A DNA stretch of 64,000 nucleotides from an uncultured Bacteroides sp. (GCA_949294185.1 CASFGA010000012.1:1-64000), one strand, 5' to 3'. Positions 7,847 to 16,153 are shown, counted from the stretch's first letter. The notes: generated by a model from the sequence alone, not told the origin. Numbers and translations are program-made.

Positions 7847-8118
7847 TTATTCTTGAAAGAAACTTTCTTCCCATTCATTGTTGTCTTTTTCTTTAAGTGG
7901 CATTTCTTTATTAGGTAACTTCACATGTTCATTACACATTTTCTCAAAATCCGTATTTTTTATTCGTTCTGTTCTTTTTTTATATTTTCTCATGTTGGAA
8001 TCCATTGTAGGCATTGCCATCTTTAGTAATGACAGTACAGGAGACGGCAAATCATCAGCAATTTCTCCATACAGTCCATATTTAACAATTGCTCTATATG
8101 CTAACAACTGATTCTTTT
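7847..8118 (-). pseudogene. DUF6291-like replication-module protein, N-terminus missing
   Basis: About 90 codons resembling the DUF6291 family of phage and mobile-element proteins. They show a LLAYRAIVKYGLYGE helix, a LPSPVLSLLKMAMPTMDSN segment, a basic KYKKRTER stretch and an acidic tail. The conserved FIFYRS-type N-terminal strand is absent. The frame has no suitable ATG; upstream it runs directly into the IS21 transposase fragment at about 8112-8122, so the 5' end was evidently removed by the rearrangement that left the IS fragment. Together with the BT4734-like pseudogene next door it looks like the remains of one replication module. The family call is tentative. Confidence 0.5.
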
Positions 8119-8121
8119 TAC

Positions 8122-8316
8122 TTAGTGTTCACCGACGGACATGCCGTACAGATGCTCATCGGACATACCCAACACTTTTTCCAGTGAAAGGCCACCCTCC
8201 TGAAAGGCGCGGACATATTTCCGCACCGTGTTGCGGGATAAATTGAAAGCACCGCTTGTCTCTTTTATTCCCATCCCCATTGCATAGCAACGGAGAACAT
8301 TTTTTAATTTTGCCAT
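8122..8316 (-). mobile_element. IS21-family istA fragment (N-terminal 64 codons)
   Basis: From the ATG at 8316 the protein begins MAKLKNVLRCYAMGMGIKE and shows a helix-turn-helix (ETSGAFNLSRNTVRKYVRAF), then the linker GLSLEKVLGMSDEHLYGM, typical of the start of IS21 IstA transposases. Full-length IstA is about 400-500 aa; this stops after VGEH* at 8122, where it abuts the headless DUF6291-like gene. There is no istB. It is an inactive IS remnant. The 48 bp upstream of the ATG in the same frame are probably untranslated. Confidence 0.75.
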
Positions 8317-8369
8317 TGTATTAACAGTTTTAGCCGTCGGCCAGGACGGTAAACGAAAAAACAAAAAAT

Positions 8370-8398
8370 CCCCTGTCAGGATTCACTGCTGACAGGGG
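8370..8398 (-). terminator. Hairpin in the 8317-8577 intergenic stretch
   Basis: A perfect 10-bp stem (CCCCTGTCAG with CTGACAGGGG) and 9-nt loop is followed on the minus strand by a T-rich run. It would terminate leftward transcription. Base composition switches to GC-rich just to the right (about 8420), which probably marks the edge of the acquired region. No gene is visible between 8399 and 8577. Confidence 0.5.
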
Positions 8399-8577
8399 TT
8401 GTTCTTATTTTGGCCAAAAGATGCAATGGCTAAATGGCTGCGGGGGGCAGCGGTGTTTGGCACACGGGGTCAACACGCTGTGGATTTCCCACATGCCGCG
8501 GGGCGGGAGGGGGCGCGGTGTCCCGCCGTTTCCGGCACGGACATTCCGTGTGCGATAACGAAAAAAGCGTGAAATCG

Positions 8578-8608
8578 TTTGCAGATTAAAAAAAAGAAGC
8601 TAAATTTG
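8578..8608 (+). promoter_or_regulatory. Bacteroides-type promoter of the MFS gene
   Basis: TTTG (8578-8581), 19 bp, then TAAATTTG (8601-8608): an exact match to the primary sigma factor consensus of Bacteroides, about 57 bp upstream of the chosen start codon. Confidence 0.7.
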
Positions 8609-8664
8609 GCACCGGAACTTAGGTTCCACCTGATTTGTTGAACCTTTTAAAACGATTTCGATTC

Positions 8665-10125
8665 ATGAAGAACACGTCTGACGCCAGAATGACCAATTTC
8701 CGCTGGATTATCTGCGGGATGCTTTTTTTCGCCACTACGGTAAACTATCTCGACCGGCAGGTGCTTTCGCTCACCTGGAAGGATTTCATCGCTCCGGAGT
8801 TTCACTGGACGGATGCCAACTATGGGCTGATAACCGGCGTGTTTTCGCTGGTCTATGCGGTGGCAAACATCTTCGCCGGGCGGTTTGTGGACTGGATGGG
8901 CACGCGCAAGGGCTATCTGTGGGCCATCGGCGTGTGGTCGGTGGGCGCCTGTCTGCACGCCTTCTGCGGCGTGGCCACCGAGCTGACTCTCGGCTTGGAC
9001 AGCGCCCGCGAGATGGTGGCGGCCACGGGGGCCATCACTTCCACCATCGCCATCACGAGCGTGTATTACTTCATTGCGGCGCGCGTCATCCTGAGCGTGG
9101 GCGAGGCGGGCAACTTCCCTGCCGCCGTCAAGGTGACCGCCGAATACTTCCCCAAGAAAGACCGTGCCTTCTCCACCTCCATATTCAATGCCGGAGCCAC
9201 CGTGGGCGCGCTCGTGGCGCCGGTCACCATCCCTTCGCTGGCCGGATTCTTCAAGGAGATGGGTGTGGGAAACGGATGGGAGATGGCCTTCATCGTCATC
9301 GGTGCGCTGGGATTCGTGTGGATGGGATTCTGGGTGTTCGTCTACAAGCGGCCTGACGAGAACAGCCGGGTGAATGCCGCCGAACTGGCCTACATCCGCC
9401 AGGACGCGGAGCGTGAGGAGGAGCGGGCGCAGGCCGATGCCGCGCAGGGGCGGAAGATCTCGCTGTGGCAGTGCCTGGGATACCGCCAGACATGGGCCGT
9501 GGCCGTGGGCAAGTTCATGACCGACGGCGTGTGGTGGTTCTTCCTGTTCTGGGTGCCGGCCTACATCTCCGATGTCTACGGGTTCGCTTCCGACACGGCC
9601 ACGGCGCAGTGGCTCATCTTCGTGCTCTACGCCATCACCATGCTGTCCATCTACGGCGGAAAGCTGCCCACCATCATCATCAACCGCACGGGCAAGGATC
9701 CCTACGCCGCGCGCATGAAGGCGATGTTCATCTTCGCCCTCTTCCCGCTGCTCGCCCTGTTCGCCCAACCCTTGGGGCAGTATTCCTACTGGTTCCCCAT
9801 CATCATCATCGGCATAGCGGGGGCGGCGCACCAGTCGTGGTCGGCCAACATCTATACGGTGGGCAGCGACATGTTCCCCCAGAGCGCGGTGGCCACGGTC
9901 ATCGGCATCGGAGGCATGGCGGGTGGCATCAGCGCGTTTCTCATCAACATCGGCTCGGGCTATCTGTTCGACTATGCCGACCGCACGCAGATGGCCTTCC
10001 TCGGCTTCGAGGGCAAGGAGGCCGGCTACTTCATCATCTTCTGCATCTGTGCGGTGGCCTATCTGGTGGGGTGGTGCATCATGAAGCTGCTCGTGCCGCG
10101 CTACAAGCTGATAAAGGTGGACTGA
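8665..10125 (+). CDS. exuT: MFS transporter, hexuronate (ExuT-like) type
   Basis: A 486-aa inner-membrane protein of the major facilitator superfamily, anion:cation symporter family. The N-terminus has FATTVNYLDRQVLSLTW, characteristic of hexuronate and glucarate transporters in this group, followed by the loop motif GRFVDWMGTRKGY and about 12 membrane segments. An insertion after segment 3 (residues about 95-130) is seen in Bacteroides homologues. The predicted role is import of galacturonate or glucuronate by proton symport. The ATG at 8665 (MKNTSDARM) is preferred over the frame opening at 8635, which precedes it by a non-conserved leader. No uronate-catabolic genes are nearby, so the substrate is inferred from family only. 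It is probably monocistronic. Confidence 0.8.
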   Translation: MKNTSDARMTNFRWIICGMLFFATTVNYLDRQVLSLTWKDFIAPEFHWTDANYGLITGVFSLVYAVANIFAGRFVDWMGTRKGYLWAIGVWSVGACLHAFCGVATELTLGLDSAREMVAATGAITSTIAITSVYYFIAARVILSVGEAGNFPAAVKVTAEYFPKKDRAFSTSIFNAGATVGALVAPVTIPSLAGFFKEMGVGNGWEMAFIVIGALGFVWMGFWVFVYKRPDENSRVNAAELAYIRQDAEREEERAQADAAQGRKISLWQCLGYRQTWAVAVGKFMTDGVWWFFLFWVPAYISDVYGFASDTATAQWLIFVLYAITMLSIYGGKLPTIIINRTGKDPYAARMKAMFIFALFPLLALFAQPLGQYSYWFPIIIIGIAGAAHQSWSANIYTVGSDMFPQSAVATVIGIGGMAGGISAFLINIGSGYLFDYADRTQMAFLGFEGKEAGYFIIFCICAVAYLVGWCIMKLLVPRYKLIKVD

Positions 10126-10271
10126 TGAAATGATTGTCGCCCGCTTGGCTGCGTTTTTCGCCTCGATGGGACGGGTTTGTGACCGCTTGTCCAGAATCGC
10201 CCGTTCCGTGGGTTTGCCTTCCGGTGTTTTGTTTGTTAATTTGCCTTGAACATTTAAAATCAGCATTGGTT

Positions 10272-11129
10272 ATGAAGACATGGAAGAATTTTCTGGGGGC
10301 CGTCCTGCTCATGATGGCGGCGGTTCCGGCACTGGTAGCCTGCGGCGATGACGACGACATCGATCTGGGCACTCCGCAGTATGAGGGAATCAGCGGGAAG
10401 TATACGATTGACACGCCCGCCTCTCCTTATCAGAGCATTGAGCTGGGGGCGAGCGGCGACTACATCGTCATCAAGAAGAGTTCGTCGTATGCCGCGGGGG
10501 CGAGAAGCGCCGAGGCCGCTCCGCAGGGAGTGTTCAAGAGAGCGCAGGACACTTCGCGCGCCACGGACTACAACGGCGTGATTTACGGCCGATACACCCA
10601 GCAGGCCGACGGCAGACTGAATCTGGAGGGGTTCGGCATCGTGGAGATTGTCTACGGCACCGGTGACGAGGTGGTAGGCTTCAACCTCACCCCCGCGTCA
10701 GGAGGCATGCTGGAGCTTGACGTGACCAAGGAAAAGGTGATGGCCGACGACACCAAGACCAACGCCATCTGCCGCACGTGGAAGATTGAGAGCATCCGCG
10801 AGGTGGAGTATGAGGGCGGACGGAAGGTGTATGACGAGACCTTTACGGCGGGCGACCCTTCGGGCTACGGCGACGACTATCCCACGGAGGTGCTGATATC
10901 CAAGTCGGGCACCTATCTGGTCTATTATCAGAACGGATACATCGGCATCTCTTCGTGGAAGTGGAAGAATCAGGATGCCGGCACGTTCTACTATTCGTGG
11001 GACAACAGTTGGTATGACGACGAGTTTGCCACCGTCACTTTCGAGGGCAAGAGCGTGACCGTATACGAGCGTTACGAGTATGGCGACGGCTATGTGGAGG
11101 AAACCTATTCTCGCCTGGTGGAGAAATGA
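10272..11129 (+). CDS. Lipoprotein, paralogue of the 46.8-kb lipoprotein
   Basis: A 285-aa predicted lipoprotein starting at 10272 with a signal peptide and lipobox LVACG (Cys at about residue 24) followed by acidic DDDD, a likely outer-membrane or surface export signal in Bacteroides. The mature part is beta-rich, with SGKYTI, an ELGASGDYIVIK strand, LEGFGIVEI, CRTWKI and SWKWKNQ motifs. The same motifs occur in the same order in the N-terminal 280 residues of the lipoprotein at 46814, so the two are paralogues; this copy lacks the C-terminal extension. Function unknown. The frame is open upstream to 10134 but there is no signal peptide there. A strong terminator follows. Confidence 0.8.
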   Translation: MKTWKNFLGAVLLMMAAVPALVACGDDDDIDLGTPQYEGISGKYTIDTPASPYQSIELGASGDYIVIKKSSSYAAGARSAEAAPQGVFKRAQDTSRATDYNGVIYGRYTQQADGRLNLEGFGIVEIVYGTGDEVVGFNLTPASGGMLELDVTKEKVMADDTKTNAICRTWKIESIREVEYEGGRKVYDETFTAGDPSGYGDDYPTEVLISKSGTYLVYYQNGYIGISSWKWKNQDAGTFYYSWDNSWYDDEFATVTFEGKSVTVYERYEYGDGYVEETYSRLVEK

Positions 11130-11155
11130 TATACATATATATATAATATAGAGCG

Positions 11156-11181
11156 GAAGGAGCGGCGTGTGCCGCTCCTTC
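11156..11181. terminator. Bidirectional hairpin between lipoprotein and helicase genes
   Basis: A perfect 11-bp GC-rich stem (11156-11166 with 11171-11181) with a GTGT loop lies between two convergent genes; its right end overlaps the helicase stop codon. It lacks a long T run but its position fits a shared terminator. Confidence 0.7.
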
Positions 11182-12604
11182 ATTCGTTTCGGTCGGTCTG
11201 CTCTTCGGGCCAGTTTACGAGATAGAGCGTTTCGGTGGCGCGGGTCACGGCGGTGTAGAGCCAGCGGAAGTAGTCGGGCGTGAGCAGGTCGGCGGTCAGG
11301 TATCCCTGGTCGACGAAGACATGCTTCCACTGTCCGCCCTGCGCCTTGTGGCAGGTCACGGCGTAGGCGAACTTCACCTGAAGGGCGTTGTAGTAGGGAT
11401 CCTCCTTCAGCCGCTTCAGCCGCTCGCGCTTGAGGGGGATGTCGGCATAGTCCTCCATCACGCGGGTGAAGAGCGTCTCCCCCTGCTCGCGGGTGAGTGC
11501 GGGAGCGTCGCTCTGCAGCGTGGCGAGCAGGATGCGTGTCTCCAGTTCGAGGCCGCCGTAGTCGGGGAACGACAGCACCACATCGGCGAAGCGGAAGCCG
11601 TACATCTCCCTCACGCGGCGCACCCGCCTCACACAGGCCACATCGCCGTTGGCGATGAAGTCGAGCTCCTTGCAGGCCGAGCCCCAGAAGTAGTTGTTCT
11701 TGGCCACCATCAGCATGTCGCCCGCCGACAGCTCGTCGTCGCGGTAGAGGACGGTGCTGCGGATGCCGTTGTTGTAGAGGTTCGCCCGGCGGTTTGAGCG
11801 GCATATCACGATGGTCTCGTCCGTGCCCGCCCGGTCGTAGCACCCGCCTAGCGTTTCGGCCAGCTCGCCGCCGGCTATCAGCCTGACATCCGGATGCCTT
11901 CCCACACCCAGTGCGGGCAGCGATCCGAAGCGGCCCCCGGTGATGAGCCGGCGCAGGCGGGTGGCGTTTTCGAGGATGCCCTGCCTGCCTGTCTGCCGCA
12001 CCACCTGGGTCAGCTCACATCCGGTCACGTGCAGTCCGTATCCCTCCAGCACTCCGGCCGAGAGCGCCGGGCTCTCTTCCTCTCCCACGGGCGGCAGCTG
12101 CGCCGTGTCGCCCACGAGCATGAGCCGGCATCCCTCGCCCCCGTACACATACTCAGTCAGGTCGTCAAGCAGCCGTCCGCTGCCGAAGAGGCTTCCCGCC
12201 AGTCCGCTGTTCGGAATCATCGACGCCTCGTCGACGACGAACAGCGTGTGGCGCGACAGGTTGGGGGCCAGCGTGAAGTTGTCCTCCCCGCCGAACGCCC
12301 GCTGCCGGTATATCCTGCGGTGCAGGGTATAGGCCGGATGGGCCGCGTGGCGGGCGAACACCTTGGCCGCACGGCCCGTAGGGGCGAGCAGCACACACTT
12401 CCTTCCGAGCAGGGCGAGCGTCTGCACCATCGCCCCCACAAGCGCGGTCTTTCCGGTTCCGGCATAGCCCTTCATCACAAACACGGCCTGCGCATCGGGC
12501 GACAGCAGAAAATTTGTAAAAGAAATTATCGCTTTTTCTTGCTCTTCTGTTGGAGCATAAGAAAAAATTTGTTTAATTTGTTGCGTCAAATCATTATTTA
12601 ACAT
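11180..12604 (-). CDS. RecD-like superfamily 1 DNA helicase
   Basis: A 474-aa ATP-dependent helicase-like protein. It has Walker A GYAGTGKT (residues 46-53), Walker B VVDEASM, a LVGDTAQLPPVG motif III and the C-terminal UvrD_C_2 block AVTCHKAQGGQW followed by LYTAVTRATETLYLV. This order is that of RecD2/Dda-type 5'-3' helicases, here in a short form without N-terminal extension. It probably unwinds DNA in repair or replication restart. It is divergent from the pseudopilin-like gene at 12699 and convergent with the lipoprotein at 10272. The family is common in Bacteroidales as a stand-alone gene. Activity is inferred from motifs. Confidence 0.85.
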   Translation of the reverse strand: MLNNDLTQQIKQIFSYAPTEEQEKAIISFTNFLLSPDAQAVFVMKGYAGTGKTALVGAMVQTLALLGRKCVLLAPTGRAAKVFARHAAHPAYTLHRRIYRQRAFGGEDNFTLAPNLSRHTLFVVDEASMIPNSGLAGSLFGSGRLLDDLTEYVYGGEGCRLMLVGDTAQLPPVGEEESPALSAGVLEGYGLHVTGCELTQVVRQTGRQGILENATRLRRLITGGRFGSLPALGVGRHPDVRLIAGGELAETLGGCYDRAGTDETIVICRSNRRANLYNNGIRSTVLYRDDELSAGDMLMVAKNNYFWGSACKELDFIANGDVACVRRVRRVREMYGFRFADVVLSFPDYGGLELETRILLATLQSDAPALTREQGETLFTRVMEDYADIPLKRERLKRLKEDPYYNALQVKFAYAVTCHKAQGGQWKHVFVDQGYLTADLLTPDYFRWLYTAVTRATETLYLVNWPEEQTDRNE

Positions 12605-12632
12605 AATTGGTAGATAAAAAAACGCGTAACTC

Positions 12633-12664
12633 TTTAGTTGATTGCGGTAAAATACTTATTTTTG
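12633..12664 (+). promoter_or_regulatory. Promoter of the pseudopilin-like/DUF3822/rsmD operon
   Basis: TTTA (12633-12636), 20 bp, TATTTTTG (12657-12664); the -7 box is an exact TAnnTTTG match, 34 bp before the ATG. Confidence 0.55.
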
Positions 12665-12698
12665 TGCTGCGAATATAAATTAAAAAAATAATATTATC

Positions 12699-13385
12699 AT
12701 GAAAACAGTTATTAATCTTGTGTTGGCAGTCTGCGTAGTAGCGCTGATTTACATTTGCTACGGCAGTATAATGGGACCCATTAACTTTGACAAGGAAAGG
12801 GCTATAAGAGAAAAGGCAATCATCACCCGTCTGATCGATATCCGTAAGGCGCAGCAGGAATACCGTACGCTGCATCACGGAGCGTATACGGACAACTTCG
12901 ATTCGCTCATCGCTTTTGTGAAGACAGCTAAGCTGCCGTTCATCATGAAGGTCGGAACCCTGACCGACGACCAGCTGAACAGCGGAATGACCGAGCAGAA
13001 GGCTATGGATCTCATCAACAAGGCCAAGAGAACCGGTAACTGGAGTGAAGTGGAAAAGCAAGGTCTGAAGGACTTCCGTCGTGACACCATGTGGGTGGCT
13101 GTAATGGACACCATCTTCGAGAAGGGATTCAACCCCGACTCTCTGCCTTACGTGCCTTATGGTGGCGGAGCCAAGTTCCAGATGCAGGCTCGCCGCGACA
13201 CATTGGAAAGCGGTATGCCGCTGAACCTCTTCCAGGCCAATGTGGACTATGACGTATACCTGAAGGGTCTGAACCAGCAGGAGCTGAACAACCTGAAGGA
13301 TGTTCAGAGCAAGATCGGCAAATACTGCGGTCTGAAGGTGGGCGACATCGAGCAGCCGAACAACAACGCAGGTAACTGGGAATAA
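12699..13385 (+). CDS. Membrane-anchored protein with a pseudopilin-like N-terminus
   Basis: A 228-aa protein with an N-terminal hydrophobic helix (about 4-25), then a long amphipathic helix and the pattern IRKAQQEYRTLHHGAYT (about 48-64) leading into DNFDSLIAF. A hydrophobic N-helix followed by I-R-x-A-Q-x-x-Y-x-x-x-x-G-x-Y is the signature of GspG/GspH-type pseudopilins, although no classical prepilin peptidase site is visible. The rest is a soluble mixed domain of unknown fold. The next gene encodes a DUF3822 protein, a family I place with actin-like ATPases, so the pair recalls the pilin and PilM components of type IV filament machines. Conserved in Bacteroidales as far as I recall; function not established. 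Confidence 0.6.
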   Translation: MKTVINLVLAVCVVALIYICYGSIMGPINFDKERAIREKAIITRLIDIRKAQQEYRTLHHGAYTDNFDSLIAFVKTAKLPFIMKVGTLTDDQLNSGMTEQKAMDLINKAKRTGNWSEVEKQGLKDFRRDTMWVAVMDTIFEKGFNPDSLPYVPYGGGAKFQMQARRDTLESGMPLNLFQANVDYDVYLKGLNQQELNNLKDVQSKIGKYCGLKVGDIEQPNNNAGNWE

Positions 13386-13405
13386 TCTCCTGTGGGTTGG
13401 TATAT

Positions 13406-14200
13406 ATGACAGCTCCGATTGATTTTGCGGAATCAGCAAAACACTATACATTATCCATCCGTCTGAGTACGGATGGATTTTCTTTTTCTGTCTGCGGCTC
13501 TTCCGGGGACGGCGGAGAGGTGGCGGGAGGCTCGTTCGAGGTGAATGTGCAGCATTCGTTGGCGGCCAATGTCAAGCAGTTTCTGGCCCAGACGGGCGAG
13601 CTCAGGCATGTCTACCGCCGGGTGAACGTGCTGATGCACACCGACCGTTATACGGTGATGCCGCTCGACCTGTATGAGGACAGCATGGCCGAAAAGATAT
13701 TCAGCCAGAACCTGCCCCGGAGGAACAACGAGGTGGTGCTCTGCAACGTGCTGGGGCGGAGCGGGGCGGCGGTGCTCTTCGGCATCGACAAGCTGAGCCA
13801 CCTGTTTCTGGCCGAGCAGTTTCCCGGCGCGCGCTTCTTCGCCACGGTCAGTCCGCTGATGGAGTATTTTTCGGAAAAGAGCCGGAAGTGCGACTGCCGG
13901 TGCCTGTTTGCGCATCCCGCACCCGGAATGACGGATGTGGTGGCCTTTGACCGGGGGCGGCTGCAGTTGGCCAACACCTACCTTGCGGCGGGTGACGACG
14001 ACCGCTGCTTTTATCTGCTCAGCGCGTGGAAGAGCTTGGGATACAGTCAGGAAGACGACCGCCTGTGTCTGGCGGGCATCTCTGCCGCCGATGCCGGAAG
14101 GATGACGGGGAGACTGGAAAAGTTCGTGCGCCACGTGGATGTGGTGGAGGCGGCAGACGGCCTTCCCTTTGACATGCAATCATTAATGTTATGCGAGTAA
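13406..14200 (+). CDS. DUF3822 family protein (actin-like fold predicted)
   Basis: A 264-aa soluble protein of the DUF3822 family. The ATG at 13406 (MTAPIDF) is preferred over a TTG three codons upstream. Its strand pattern YTLSIRLSTDGFSFSV near the N-terminus and a second-half repeat TDVVAFDRGRLQLANTY then FYLLSAWKSLG recall the duplicated subdomains of the actin/Hsp70/PilM superfamily, to which I believe this DUF is assigned. Clear phosphate-binding glycine motifs are weak, so it may not hydrolyse ATP. It lies 20 bp after the pseudopilin-like gene and overlaps rsmD by 10 bp, so the three are cotranscribed. It may be a PilM/GspL-like cytoplasmic partner; that is inference. Confidence 0.75.
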   Translation: MTAPIDFAESAKHYTLSIRLSTDGFSFSVCGSSGDGGEVAGGSFEVNVQHSLAANVKQFLAQTGELRHVYRRVNVLMHTDRYTVMPLDLYEDSMAEKIFSQNLPRRNNEVVLCNVLGRSGAAVLFGIDKLSHLFLAEQFPGARFFATVSPLMEYFSEKSRKCDCRCLFAHPAPGMTDVVAFDRGRLQLANTYLAAGDDDRCFYLLSAWKSLGYSQEDDRLCLAGISAADAGRMTGRLEKFVRHVDVVEAADGLPFDMQSLMLCE

Positions 14201-14757
14201 TCAGCGGAATATACAGACATCGCCGCTTTGATGTGCCCCGCACGTTCAAGGCGCGCCCCACGACGGATTTTGCCAAAGAAAATCTGTTCAACGTGTTAAG
14301 CAACTATTTTGATTTCGACGGCGGTGTGACGGCGCTCGACCTCTTTGCCGGGACGGGAAGCATCAGCATCGAACTGGTGTCGCGCGGATGCGACCGTGTG
14401 GTGTCGGTGGAGAAAGACCCGCAGCACCATGCCTTCATCACGAAGGTGATGCGTGAGGTGAAGACCGACCGCTGCATCGCGCTGCGTGCCGATGTGTTCC
14501 GCTACATGGAGCGGTGCCGCGAGCAGTTCGACCTCATCTTTGCCGACCCTCCCTATGCGCTCAAGGAGCTTCCCTCCATCCCCGACCGCGTGTTCGCCTG
14601 CGGCCTGCTGAAGCCCGGCGGGCTCTTTGTGCTGGAGCACGGCAAAGACCTGAGCTTTGCGGAGCATCCGCGTTTCACGGAGCACCGGCATTATGGCAGC
14701 GTGAACTTCTCTTTCTTCAGAGCAGAGGAGCCAGCAGACGCACGACCGACTCTGTAG
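14191..14757 (+). CDS. rsmD: 16S rRNA (guanine(966)-N2)-methyltransferase
   Basis: A 188-aa class I SAM-dependent methyltransferase matching RsmD over its full length. It has the opening MRVISGIYR, the family RPTTDFAKENLFNVL block (22-36), the SAM-binding motif LDLFAGTGSISIE (49-61), the acidic SVEKD strand end (72-76) and the catalytic DPPY (119-122). It methylates G966 of 16S rRNA in the 30S subunit. The start overlaps the end of the DUF3822 gene by 10 bp, and the 3' end overlaps the convergent cls gene by 41 bp, so both C-termini are encoded on opposite strands of the same DNA. Confidence 0.95.
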   Translation: MRVISGIYRHRRFDVPRTFKARPTTDFAKENLFNVLSNYFDFDGGVTALDLFAGTGSISIELVSRGCDRVVSVEKDPQHHAFITKVMREVKTDRCIALRADVFRYMERCREQFDLIFADPPYALKELPSIPDRVFACGLLKPGGLFVLEHGKDLSFAEHPRFTEHRHYGSVNFSFFRAEEPADARPTL

Positions 14758-16153
14758 CCTTGCTCCGCCACGAGCGGCGGTTCCACATCTTGGGCGAGAG
14801 CAGCAGGCAGTTGCGCTGGTCGTCGAGAAAGACGGTCTTCAGCGTGAGGGCCGTCTGGCGGTCGTAGAAGAAGGCGTTCGCCTCGAAGTTGTGCTCGAAG
14901 CTGCGGAAGTCCATGTTGGTGGAGCCTACGGTGCCCAGTTCGTCGTCGCACACCATCATCTTCGCGTGGATGAACCCCTTTCGGTAGAGGTATATCTTTA
15001 CCCCCGCGCGCATCATCTCGTCGAGATAAGAGAGCGAAGCCTTGTGGATGAGCCACGTGTCGGCCCGCTTGGGCAGCATGATGCGCACGTCGGTGCCTGC
15101 CAGCGCCGCCGTCTGGAGGGCGGTCTTAATCTGCTCGTCGGGCAGGAAGTAGGGAGTCTGGATGTAGAGGTACCTCCGTGCCGAGCAGATGGCCATCATG
15201 AGCCCCTGCATGATGTCGTGCCACTGTCCCACGGGGTCGGAGGTGACAATCTGCGCCACGGCGTTTCCCTGCCAGTCCTTGATTTTCGGGAAATATTCGG
15301 CCGATGTGATGAGCGAGCGGTCAACGGCATACCAGTCGGTGAGGAAGGCCGTCTGAAGCCCGTATACCGCTTTTCCGGTAATCTTCACCTGCGTGTCGCG
15401 CCACGGCCCCCAGGGCAGCCCCTTCACATAGCGCTCGGCGATGTTCATGCCGCCGATGAACCCCGTATGCCCGTCGATGACGGTCAGCTTGCGGTGGTTG
15501 CGGTAGTTGGCCTTGCTCGTGAACTGCGGGAAGCGCACCTTGAGGAAGCTCTGCACCTCGATGCCCTCGCACAGCATCTGCTCGTAGAAGTCGCGGCTTA
15601 CCTTCCAGCACCCCACATCGTCGTAGAGCACCCGGATGCGTACTCCTTCACGCGCCTTGTCTATCAGTGCGTCGCGCACCAGGCGCCCGATGGCGTCGTC
15701 CTCGAAGATATAATACTCCATGTGGATGAACCTCTGTGCGCGGGCTATCTCGCGCAGCAGCGACTGCAGCATGGCGTACCCGTTGGTGTAGAACTCCACC
15801 CCGTTTCCGCCGAAGGTAAGCGCGTTGTTCACCCGGCGGAAGAAGGCGGCAAGATGCCTCTGCCCCTCCTTTACGGTCACCGCCGCCTGCGCCTGGTATT
15901 CCGCCATCGGCCTCTTGGCCAGACGGGCGTATCCCTTGCGGCTGATGAGCCTCTCCTTTCGCGTGTCGCGTCCGAAGAAGAAGTAGAGCAGCAGTCCCGC
16001 CACGGGCAGGAAGAACAGCACGAGAATCCACGCCATCGTCTTCACCGGATTGCGGTTGTCGAGAATCACGATGAAGATGGTGGCAATCACCACGGTGAGA
16101 TAGACCGTATAGAGCAGTCCGGCAAACACGTTGCCCCACATTATTCCGTCCAT
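14717..16153 (-). CDS. cls: Cardiolipin synthase (phospholipase D family)
   Basis: A 478-aa inner-membrane enzyme that condenses two phosphatidylglycerols into cardiolipin and glycerol. Two N-terminal membrane segments (about 12-31 and 40-60) precede two PLD domains, each with a complete HKD motif: H220-K222-D227 followed by GGMN, and H396-K398-D403 followed by STNMD. Length and layout are standard for bacterial ClsA-type enzymes. It is a single gene facing rsmD tail to tail with a 41-bp overlap. Its long upstream region (16154-16759) carries a hairpin repeat and a 25-bp inverted repeat, which could affect expression. Confidence 0.95.
   Translation of the reverse strand: MDGIMWGNVFAGLLYTVYLTVVIATIFIVILDNRNPVKTMAWILVLFFLPVAGLLLYFFFGRDTRKERLISRKGYARLAKRPMAEYQAQAAVTVKEGQRHLAAFFRRVNNALTFGGNGVEFYTNGYAMLQSLLREIARAQRFIHMEYYIFEDDAIGRLVRDALIDKAREGVRIRVLYDDVGCWKVSRDFYEQMLCEGIEVQSFLKVRFPQFTSKANYRNHRKLTVIDGHTGFIGGMNIAERYVKGLPWGPWRDTQVKITGKAVYGLQTAFLTDWYAVDRSLITSAEYFPKIKDWQGNAVAQIVTSDPVGQWHDIMQGLMMAICSARRYLYIQTPYFLPDEQIKTALQTAALAGTDVRIMLPKRADTWLIHKASLSYLDEMMRAGVKIYLYRKGFIHAKMMVCDDELGTVGSTNMDFRSFEHNFEANAFFYDRQTALTLKTVFLDDQRNCLLLSPKMWNRRSWRSKATESVVRLLAPLL

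Noticed and set aside
8647..10266. 539-codon minus-strand frame opposite the MFS gene
   Set aside because: The translation is full of R, H, E and D with no membrane or domain pattern; it is the complement of a GC-rich transporter gene with clear homology on the plus strand.
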